From Tilletia caries (Eukaryota; Basidiomycota; Exobasidiomycetes; Tilletiales; Tilletiaceae), in the NCBI GenBank assembly GCA_032718865.1, contig JALUTQ010000009.1, positions 124,001-188,000 on the forward strand: DNA of 64,000 nucleotides, written 5' to 3'. How positions within the stretch are numbered: position 1 is the first letter of the stretch; every line of letters begins with the position of its first letter. This document shows positions 9,896 through 19,488 of this stretch, piece after piece. Both the position numbers and the translations under genes were made by a program. Below the pieces are notes generated by a model. That model ran no database searches and was not told where the DNA came from. It saw only the letters and a program-made list of their open reading frames with translations.

Positions 9896-11945
9896 ATGAA
9901 CAGGGCCTCAGGCTTGGACTCAGCCTCAAAACCAGATGGGGAACCCGAGCCATTACGTGCGCTCCTCGCAAGACTCCAAGAGGAGCGATCCCGAGTCCAT
10001 CTCAAATATCGCAGCGTTTCCTCAGCATCAAGGACAGGAGGGACGACGAGCAGAAGAAGGAGGTCTTCAAAAGCGTCGGAAACGCCGATAACAGCAGCTG
10101 CGGCCAACTCGACTACATCGGTCACTCTGGCCACCCAAGGAAGATCGGTCCTCTTCGCACCGACCACAGTCGGTACCCCAGCAACGACCTTCCTCCTCGC
10201 TGTGGACACCACCGCCTCCGATCTCTGGATCCTTACCGACGTATGGGGCGACGACCCGAACGACCCGGCCCTGCTTGCCGAAACCTACGGTCCGAATGCG
10301 ACCCGCTCCCCAGCCGACTTGCCGACCCCGCCCTCGTCATCCTTCCGCTCGACGAATCACACTTTTAGCTCGGCCGCTGTGAATGGGGCTTCTATCTGGC
10401 AGGGTTTCCAGGGGACGGACATCGTCAAATTTGCGGGGAGACGTCTGGATGATGCTGCGATTAACATCGATACGGACTCGTCCGTTGGCGCGCCTGCCTT
10501 TCCGGCCGTCGGTGTTTTGGGGTTTGGGTGGCAGGCCCCAGCTAATGCGAGGGCCGCTCCCTTTTGGCAGGCTACGGGCGCTAACATTTTCAGCTGTGAG
10601 TTTTGCTTTCATTCTGGGTTCGCGGCCCTGGAGAATTACTGAGTTTTATGTTTCCGCTCCCTCTCCCTCTCCCTCTCCCTCTCCCTCTCCCTCTCCCTCT
10701 CCCTCTCCCTCTCCCTCCCTTCTTCTCTGCGACAGTACATCTCCTGACGGCGCCAAACGTGACGAAGCCCTATACGAACGCAGGAACACTCTACCTTGGG
10801 CCCCCTCCCGAACCCGCACCCGAGCCCTCGGCAAACGCATCCTCACCTTACACAGGTCCCATCGACTACTTCCCCCTCCTCGCAAACCACACCTCCACAT
10901 GGTCCATCGGCCTAACCGCCCTCACCGTCTCCAACGCCTCCGTGTCCCTCAACTCCTCTTCTACACGTCCCGCCCGCAAAGCCATCGCCCTGATCGACTC
11001 CGCATCGAACACGCTCGCCGTTCCCGACGCGGTCGCTTCGGCGTTCTACTCGCATGTACCCCAGGCGGAACCTGTGCCGCTCTCGCCTGGGTTCTGGTGG
11101 TACCCCTGCAACCGGACCGACGCGATTCCTCAACCGATCGAGGGGAGGGAGCCGCTCAATGTCACGCTCTCCTTTGATGCGTCGCATCACTACGTCATTC
11201 CTGATGGGCTCTTTGGGTTTCCGACTACTGTTCCGGCGTCGGGCAAACTGAATGGCTTTGATGGTGGGGATTCTTCGAGTGCGACGTTTGAGTTGGCCGG
11301 GTTGGTAAAGTGCATTGGGGCGCTGTATGGGTATGGTAACCTTACCACGGGGAATGTCAATAGCACCACGTTGGCTGCTGCTGATAGTGATGACGGCCGT
11401 GGCGGCAGTAGCAGCAGTACGGACGTTGATGGAGATCTGTTCATTATCGGGTAAGTAAACAAGTTGCTTTGGGAAAGCTTGGCTGGCAACGGGAACTGAC
11501 TCTTTCCATTTACTCCTTCGGTAGACTACCCTTCCTCCGCTCGGTCTCCACCGTCTTCGATGGCACAAAACCGGTAAGTTTTTCCCTCCCTTCGACCGGT
11601 CACTCCCATCCCAAACAGCAGGACTGATCCCCTTTAACCCAATCTCCCGCTGGGCAGGCAATCGGCTTCGCCTAACTGGCCGATCCTCCACTATCAGAGT
11701 CCTCCCTGGCCAGGGGTGACGAAATACCGAGCTGGCTCGACGCCTATCAGGCACATCAGTCTGACGACGACGGGGACGGGACGCCTGACGCTCTTAGCGG
11801 ATCCGGCACGGGTGGGGGCGCGGGGAATTGCGGCAGGGGCGCTCGGAGTGGGGTAGGAAGGAAAGTGGGTATGCTTGGGACTCGGTGGGGAGTGAGTCTG
11901 GGTATGGCCGTGCTCGGCCTGTCGATGCTTTGCAGTCTTCTTTAG
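9896..11945 (+). pseudogene. Pepsin-like pseudoprotease with an in-frame stop
   Basis: This is a paralogue of the protease at 6609. Exons read 9896-10595, 10736-11450, 11525-11573 and from 11658. The intron after the Phe-Ser codon pair (10596-10735) is at the same place as in the paralogue. Both catalytic loops are altered: DTTASDLW (Asp codon 10205) replaces D-T/S-G-S/T, and IDSASN (Asp codon 10996) replaces DSGTS. The Asp residues remain but both flap-supporting Gly residues are gone, so it is probably inactive. The frame meets TAA at 11673 exactly where the paralogue has Gln. It then continues open for 89 codons through a Gly/Ser linker and a hydrophobic tail to TAG at 11943. The true start is unresolved: an ATG at 9039 encodes a good signal peptide and may be exon 1. 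Confidence 0.7.
10657..10720 (+). repeat. CTCCCT hexanucleotide microsatellite in an intron
   Basis: About ten copies of the hexamer CTCCCT run nearly perfectly through this stretch. They fill the 3' half of intron 10596-10735 of the pseudoprotease, just before its CAG acceptor, and serve as the polypyrimidine tract. Length variation here would change the distance from branch point to acceptor. Confidence 0.9.
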
Positions 11946-12763
11946 GGGCAGGGGTAGAAATTTATATATAGGGAAGGATGTGCATAGGATATCGAAACAG
12001 GGATAAATGCCGCTTTCCCTCCTGTGGTATGCAACGCGCGGAAACGGGGCAGAATAGATGTAGGCCATATTAGTATTGACAAGCAGTGGGACGGACAACC
12101 TCCGACACTGCTTGAGTCAGACACAACCGTAATATGAGAATTTGTAACTGCGCGCGGAGCGCGCTTAGAAAATTTGTAACTAGCCTTACAACTCCCTGGA
12201 GCTCCTTCAGCACCACCTGGAGGCCATTTCCTTCGATCATCTCGCTCAGAACTCAGGCACGCTTGTTCAGATGTCTCTCTTCAGCGGCGTAGCCGCGAAA
12301 AATGTGCTATTCTGAACGATTTTTGACTGAAATGTCGCGTGTCTGACGGGTGGCAAGTATGCTGGCATATCAGGACAAGGTCACCCCTCATATGTGGGGT
12401 CTCTGCTCACATACTGTGTCGGACACGTGGCATCCGACACAGCTTGACATCCGACACAAAATCCTACTATGTATACTTATTTATCGAAGCTACCTCCTTC
12501 CAGGGTTACGCCTGGGCTTGAACGTTACTGGCTCCATCATACACATGAGCAGAGGCAAAGAGCGAGAGAACTGGAGGTGTCCATGACGAACGATTGTATT
12601 CTTTAACACCCATAGCGGACCTTGCAACCGCGGGTCCCATGCTTGACGATAGCTACAGGTGCGTCCAGCGGTGCACAAAGACGAGTTGCGTGTCTGCGTC
12701 TCGCTATCGCAGGCGCGTTTCCATCGAATTCGACACTTCCTACCGCCTGTGGGCTATACCAAT
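11946..12763. other. Intergenic region with short repeats
   Basis: No gene is supported. Three copies of TCCGACAC (one inverted) lie at 12416-12457, arranged around a CACGTG-like core. The string AATTTGTAACT is repeated on either side of a GCGCGCGGAGCGCGC palindrome at about 12140-12182. The stretch probably holds the 3' ends of the pseudoprotease and of the convergent membrane-protein gene ending at 12764. Confidence 0.5.
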
Positions 12764-13846
12764 TCACCGTGACTTGACCGCTTTGGCCTTCTCAGCCTCC
12801 GCCGCCGTCCTTTCCGCCCGGACGATGATGCTCGTGGCCCGGTAGGTGAAGTCGACGAGCATGACGGTGGGTATGAGGAAGAAGGGCACGTATGAGCTGT
12901 TGAAGGAATACGCCGAGAATGGTTGAGTTTTTCTCCCTTCCCAAAGTGTGGAGATACGAAAGAGGAACGTACCCAAGGATGGTGCGTAGGTTGTCGTCGG
13001 AGAGCGCCTTTCGCTCTGATCCGAGTAGGACCGTGAGGAGGCATTGGAGCGTCGTGACCGCGGCTGCCGAAGTGTTTACACAAACGCATGAGTGACATTT
13101 CATCTTGTGAGAAGGACGGGGCAGGACCATTAAACTCACCGCAGCTCGAGTAGGCGATCAAGAGCGGGTAAAACCGCTTATCATCTGGATAATCAGCAGA
13201 GGCCCAGGGGAGAAGGAGGAGACAACGTGCATCTGTCAGTCCAGCCTGTCCTTCTTTCCTTTGGCACGCGGACGTATCACGTAACTCACCTCGAACCAGT
13301 GCCCAGGCGCCCAAAGCGAACGCCGGAACTTGGATGACGAACTCGAGCACCTGTGTAAGGAAGAAGAAATCGTTAATTCTGGCAGGCTTTCTTTTCGTAC
13401 CCCCCAAGACGTTACGGATCACATCCTACATACCATCGCAGTCCAGAACCATACGTATTTTAACGAGAGTGCATTCTTGATGAGCGGGTCGTTGGAGTCG
13501 CGCAAGTAGTCTGTGATGAAGAGATGACCTTGATCAACTTCACCCACGCAAAGGAAGGATAAGTTGGTGATATATGTAGAAGAACATACCAGCTTTGACC
13601 TTGACGAGAGCCGCAGGCACCCAGCTGGACGGGTAGAACGTCTGTCCTGCTCCCGAAAGAGAAAAAGAATCATTCATTCAGCAACGCAATATTGTGTCGA
13701 GAAAAGAAACGTCCTCAGGAAGAGGATATAAACGTACCATCGACAAGCAAAGACGCGAGCAGATGGAAGCTCAGGAAGACGACGTAGAAGAGGTCCAGCG
13801 GGCGCCGGAGGAGCGGACGCGGGCGAGGACGTGACGAGGTCTTCAT
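12764..13846 (-). CDS. TMEM97/EXPERA-domain integral membrane protein
   Basis: Seven exons join in frame to give 190 residues: 13846-13738, 13646-13590, 13510-13434, 13350-13290, 13184-13140, 13063-12973 and 12896-12764. The protein has four predicted hydrophobic helices. It shows the features of the EXPERA fold (TMEM97/sigma-2 receptor and emopamil-binding-protein relatives): a first helix after a basic N terminus, a Pro-containing segment before the second helix, a WFW-rich second helix, and a final helix with VDFTY followed by a basic tail ending in Lys-Ser-Arg. Relatives act in sterol handling in the endoplasmic reticulum or lysosome; a role here is inferred from family only. Most introns are only 60-105 nt. 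The last intron (12972-12897) is needed to keep the frame. Confidence 0.8.
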
Positions 13847-14482
13847 CCTTTCCGTTCGCTATACGAGTATGTATATCTGACTGTTCGTCCGGGCGTGCAC
13901 AGAAGTGGCAGAACGGAGTGAGAAGTCGAGAGGCGTCCAACGTCCTCACCCACACAACCTCATCACTGCAAAGGCATGTGAAAGCTGTCAGAGGACGACT
14001 CAACGCCCAAAGGTATAAAAGCAGGAAGCCAGGGAACAGCTCGTAAGTTATAGCATTTCCGTGCCCGCAGAGATATATAGTGTCCGTGTGATAGAAAGAA
14101 AGAAAAGCGATAAAAGGAGCAAGGAAGATCGGCGCGATGGGGTGAGGAGGGCACTGGTATGTAACATGCTGCACAACTGAAGCGGCATATAAGGAGTAGG
14201 ACCGGAGAGCGCTCCTAGCTCCGAGCAGGAAGGGCAGGCAGGGGAAAGAAAGCAAAAATCAAAAATCGAAGAGGTCGGAAGATCCGCCGTCGTCGCGCGA
14301 TGGCAGCCAAGCTTGGCGAACCCAGTGAACTCTTGGCGGGGGGTATCTTGGTAGGGCGGCATGGCCCATGTATGTACCGCCCACATAAATGAGAAAGGCG
14401 AGTCCCCCGTACGACTTGCCCCCGCCGCCCTCCTCCCTTTCCTCTGCACGCATCCGTGATAAGAAGCGAACCAGCCGTCCAC
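13847..14482. other. Intergenic region between membrane protein and zinc regulator
   Basis: Nothing recognisable as a gene. It contains the upstream region of the membrane protein (-) and the 3' flank of the zinc regulator (-). A 193-codon minus-strand frame (13674-14255) overlaps the first exon of the membrane protein and reads as low-complexity Leu/Ser sequence, so it is not called. Confidence 0.5.
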
Positions 14483-17393
14483 CTACTCCATCATGACATC
14501 CTTCCCCGCTCCCGCCGCCGCCGCCCCCGCCGTCGTCGCCAAATCACCATCAAGCGCCAACGCAGCCGCAAGACAAACATGCGTAAACCCATCAGCGTAC
14601 TCAAGATATGCCGCCATGCGCGGACACATCCCCGTCCCCGTCCCCGTGCCCGTGCCTGCAGCCCCGGAGCCAGCCTTCGCACGCGCATCCAGGACGTCCC
14701 GAAGGGTATAGCGCGCAGAAGGCTCGGCGCCGCGTGGGAAGAGTCGGTCGGATCCTTGCGGGGAGAGGGAGGAGCTGGGATGATGAGCTGGCGCGTATGA
14801 ATCGCCGCCGAAGTCAGTGGCCCGAGTCCGCTCACCATCAGCGCCGTTGACGTTGGCGCCATCAGTCGTCGTCGTAGTGGTCGTCGTCGCACCACCAACA
14901 AACCCATCATCCCTCTTCCCCTTAAGGACCTCCCAAACGCTGTCCCCCGCCCGCTCCCACTGCGGACTCGCACCCGCCTCAAACACACTCGCAGGCGCCG
15001 GCAGGCCCAAATCAAGCACCATCTCCGCGCTGGAACCCAACCGGGATTGGAGCTCGGAGGAGCCCTCGCGGAAGCGCTGGAGGACGAGGAGGGCGTAGGA
15101 GGCGAAGGCGGTCCGGCGCAGGGTTTCGGTATAGCCGAAGCGGTAGAGTCGGGCTTGTTTGTCGGCTATGGATTGGGAGCGTCGTGTTCGTGTAGCCCCG
15201 TCCGCATCAGCGTCCACGTCCACACCCTCCTTCGCCTTCCACCGCTTCTCAATCTCATCAAGCTCCTGTACCCGCTTCGCCAGAATCTTCGCGAGCTCCG
15301 AGAGCGTGCACAGCGCCGTGTTGAGTAGCTCCAGCGAGACGTGCCGGCCCGAGGCCGGCTCGTCGGATAAGATCATGAGCACGATGTAGAACCAGAGCGC
15401 CGAGGCTGAGGAGAACGCCAGACACGCGCTCTCGTCCTCTGGGCTCGCGCTCGGTACGGGCCCGTCCCCTCCACCAGCACTCCCACCACCGCCCAGCACA
15501 GCAGCGGGTAAATTCATCCCCCCGCGCTCCCTCTGTGCCCGAATCTCCCCCTCCGCATTCCGTACCAAATCAGCAACCTCCCCCGCAATCCCCATCCACA
15601 CCACATCCTCGCTCGTCGGCAGCCGCACATGATGTCCCGCAAGCAACACCCTCGCAACCGCCAGCGCGCGCGGCGTATGCGGCCGGAGGAAGGAGAGCCA
15701 CGCGCGATGCATGAAGGGCGGGACGGGTGCGGTGGGGTCGGCCAGGACCAGGAGGGCCGGGTAGGAGAGGAAGTGGGAGGCGCAGGAGCGGGCGAGGTCT
15801 TCGATGAAGGCGTGCGGGAGCGAGGGAGAGGCTTGGGTGATGTTGAACCATTGGAGGGCGTTGATTACCGGTCGGTCGAAGGCGGTGTCCATCGAACCCT
15901 GGCCGAGACCGTGCTGAGCGTGCGCTTGCGATTGACTGCGCTGCCCCTGCCCTTGTCCTGGAAGCTGGTGTAGGATAGAACCGGGGTGCGTCTGCGTCTG
16001 CTGCGGCTGTTGCGCCTGCTGCTGCTGCTGCTGCTGCTGAGCATCCGTCCCATGCGTCGCAACCGACGAAGACCCCGACTCAAACGCGCCCTTCATCTGC
16101 GCGTCCCCGCCATGATAGCCATTGCTGCCCTCCCCACCTCCTCCTCCTCCCTGCTGCTCCTGCCCACCACCACCACCGGCAACAGAGTGTCCCGCAACCG
16201 AGTCCGAACCAACCGTCGACAACGCAGCCGTCATTTCCGCCAGGTTCCTCGGACCCGAATCAACTTCCACACCACCCATCGGTATCCCCGCCCCCGTCCC
16301 TCCTGAATTCCCACTCCCATTCCCAGCAGCCCCAGCACCACCAAGCGCACCCATCCCCCCCAACCCCATCAAGCCCGCCGCATCAAGGCCCATGAGCCCA
16401 ACATCCGGCTCCCCAAATTCCGTGCCCTCGAACGCGAACGAGGGCCCCATCCGATACAAGGGGGACGCAATGACCGGTTCCTCCAACCAGCGCGAGATGT
16501 CGGCCGTGTTGAGACAGTTGAAGATGGCGGAGCGGAGGGCGGTGTTCAGTCCTGCCCCTGCTCCTGCTCCTCCTCCTCCTCCTCCGGCACCAGCATGACT
16601 CGGCCCAGGCCCAGCCCCGAGCCCGGCGCGTATCTGATCACTCGTATTCAACGAGGGCAAACTCCTCAACTTCGCACTCGTCGTCGAGGAGCCAAAGTTC
16701 GCACGCACGTGGGAACTCGGCGTGAGAAGCGTGTGATGAGTTGATCCCGCGGGTGCTGCGGAGGAGGAGGACGAAGACCCGAAGGCGGCGAGGTCGAACA
16801 TGCTTACCGACGCTGATTTCTGGAAGGAGGACGAGCCGGGGGAGGAGTGGTCAGGATTGTGATGGGTTGTCGGCTGGTGCGGGTGCAGATTGCTGCTCCC
16901 TGAGAAACTGTGATTCCTCGGATCGAGCGCATGTCGTGGCCCTCTGAGGAACGTCGCGCCCATTCCAGCCTGTCCATTCCCATTCCCATTTCCATTTCCA
17001 TAATCAACCCCGTCCGCATTCGACCCTACATACTGCTCCGAAGCACCATGAGTCATCCGATGCGAAAGCCCAGCTCCTACTCCCCCTCCTCCCGCAATCG
17101 GAGTCTCCTCGCCCTCCTCGAACTCAAAGCCGGCCCTGCTCCGGTCCAGATCAGTCACGATCTCCGCAGTCCGACGGCGATAAGGCTGTTGAGGCGGCGG
17201 AGGCGGAGGAGCCGGGTAGTACGGCTGTTGCTGTACCCCCGGTGCTGCTGGTACTGCTGCTGAGGAAGAAGAGGAGGAGGAGGAGGAGGAGGAAGAGGAG
17301 GAAGACGGAGGGAGGGTAGGATCTGGATGATGTTGCTGTGGCTCAGGCGAGTCCGTCCGGACGGGAGCGAGGAACCCAATCTGATGCGCTGGA

Positions 17394-17425
<32 letters not shown>

Positions 17426-18550
17426 TTGTTGTTGTGCTCCACTATATAAAGGATGCACATGCGGCGTAGGGTCCGTATGGGTGCTCGAGGTGTGGATGCT
17501 GTCCGTGGTGGAGACGCTCATGTTACGCTGGGCGCGCATGTGGCTGAGGGCGTCGAGCCAGCCATGTGAGGCTCCTACGCCGTGGCTATTGCCATTGCCG
17601 TTGTCCATTTCCATCCCCATCCCTCCCGCGCTGGTGTCTTCGGGGTCATAGCTGGATGCACCGCCGAGGGAGTCGTGACGGAAGTGGTGGTGCTGTTGGT
17701 GATGCTGCGGATGCGGTTGGAATGGAGGTGGATGAGCTTGGTGCTGCTGGTGCTGGTGCTGGTGATGGTGGTGCTGGTGGGGCACGTGTTGCTGCTGCTG
17801 CTGCTGTTGTTGCTGCTGACTGGCAGGAATCATGTATGGCGATTGTGAGGGCCATGGTGCACTGAGATTGTGAGCAGACGACGAGGGAAGGAAGTGTTCG
17901 TGCGCCTGTGAGGGCACAGAGCCTGACGAGCTGGATGTGTGGTGAGGGTAGAAAGGCTGGTGATCCAGCTGCTGCTGCTGCTGTTGGTGTTGATGCGGGT
18001 TGAACGGCGCGGCGTGTTGTGGGAAGTGTGGGATGGGCGCGAGTGCTGGGGAGGGCGAGCCTGCCTGTGAGTTGGAGTCGGAGGATGGGTTGATGGGGAG
18101 GATGCCTTGAGCGCGTGCGCGTCTGACATTGGGATTTCCCGAGCGAGGCGCGTACGTCTGAATGCGAGGAAAGAGGGAGAAAGTGAGCAGGGTATGTGAA
18201 ATGCGCAGAGAGAGAGAGAGAGAGAGAGAGGAAGAGAAGATACGCACGCAACTCTTTCCCTTGCCCCGACATCGTCCACACGACGGCACCTCGAGGTCGC
18301 ATCTGGCCTTCGAGCGTGCGCACTCGTAGCAGGACTTCTGCCGATCGGGGGCCGGCTGAGCAGCGGCGCGTGCCTCGCGTGCGAGATGTCTTCTGAGGAG
18401 GTCTTCGCGTGCGAACGCCTTGCCGCAGTTGGGACACTGCCATCCTTGGTCCGACGATGTGGTGTGGCCGCCCGGGACTGTCATTGGGCCGGGGCCTGGG
18501 CCTGGGCCGGGGTTCGGCGATGTTCTCGGTGTTGAGGAGGACGCTGCCAT
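14483..18550 (-). CDS. Zn2Cys6 transcription regulator with an N-terminal zinc-finger-like motif
   Basis: Coding exons are 18550-18248 and 18157-14483, giving about 1325 residues. Near the N terminus is a CPNCGKAF...LLRRH element resembling a C2H2 finger, but the second His is missing. It is followed at once by a binuclear cluster with Cys at 74, 77, 84, 91, 94 and 101, the classical C-x2-C-x6-C-x6-C-x2-C-x6-C. The intron begins right after the sixth Cys. A long disordered middle contains poly-Gln, poly-His, poly-Ser and Gly tracts. The C-terminal third has helical segments typical of the fungal regulatory middle-homology region. It should act in the nucleus as a DNA-binding regulator; the target genes are unknown. 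ATG 18550 is preferred over an in-frame upstream start because the latter adds a leader unlike a protein domain. Unusually, the 90-nt intron is a multiple of three and has no stop. Confidence 0.85.
18205..18230. repeat. (GA)n microsatellite inside the regulator intron
   Basis: An uninterrupted GA/CT dinucleotide run lies within intron 18247-18158 of the zinc regulator, downstream of its GTGCGT donor. If the intron were retained, the run would be translated as alternating Ser-Leu codons. Confidence 0.85.
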
Positions 18551-19191
18551 TGTTTGCTGCTTCGTTTGCGAGCTGCCCGTCTGTAGGAGAGAGGGGAAGA
18601 GGGAAAATAAAGAAAGCGGAGAGATCGGAATGCTGAGCACGACGGACGCGACGACGAGGTGGTCGGAGAGAAGCGCGTCTGCTTTGTATGAACCGCCGGT
18701 CGGAACGTAAACAAAGAGATCACAAAAGTGCGCGTATTTTCAGTCAGTCAGTCTTTCCACTCCGGAACCGTGCATTGATACAATCGACCACTCACTCGTG
18801 GACTCACCTCACAACTGGTTGAGACTGAGGAACGTCGATGAGCGAGCAGGGAGGCAAGAGCGAAGGAAGGAGGAGAAACGAGAAGAGAGGGGTGGAAACC
18901 GATACGACCGCGGGTCTCGGGAAGGGAAGCTCACGCCTCACGTATAGCAGGAAGTAGCTGACAGCTTTATAAGTCTGCTTCGGGCGAAGGATCAATCGCG
19001 GATCGCCAGGAAGGAACAATACCGCCTCAGGACGAGAGCCAGAACTTCCCAGGGCCGGCGGATTCTGAAAGTGGTCTCTGCAGATTCTGACGCGACGCTT
19101 CATGCTTCATGGCTTCATGGCTTATGGCTTCATGGTGACCAGATAAAATGCGAGGATGGAACATGGAAGGGGGAACACCTTTCTGGGGCTC

Positions 19192-19488
19192 GTCTATTGG
19201 CCGACCCGGGTCGGCACCCGACCCCTCTGAGTTACCCACTTTGACCGCCCCAGCAACGTACTTAATAATGCGGGCTCAAATTTCGCGTGGAGGTCAAAGA
19301 CGTCTGTAAGCGTACTCATGCGAGATTTGAGGTCAATCGATGCAGAATTGATGTTGAAGTCAAGGGAGGAGCCGTTTTCTTTGGCTTAAAGAGACGAAAA
19401 GTGGAAGTCTTTGTGGTTTTCGAGCTCTGACTGCTCTAGTGCCGGGGTCGGCCCGTCGACCTAAACCGACCGGGGTCGGCCAATAGAC
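19192..19488. mobile_element. Small TIR element (about 297 bp) upstream of the zinc regulator
   Basis: A 16-bp perfect inverted repeat, GTCTATTGGCCGACCC, occurs at 19192-19207 and inverted at 19473-19488. The match continues inward with GGTCGG after one indel. The interior has no coding potential and contains extra GGGTCGGC copies near both ends. No clear direct duplication flanks it; if the target is TA, as in Tc1/mariner elements, the TA inside the repeat could be the duplication. It lies about 640 bp upstream of the zinc regulator start. Confidence 0.65.

Noticed and set aside
10646..10900. Glu-Gly repeat protein on the minus strand
   Set aside because: It is the complement of the CTCCCT microsatellite within an intron.
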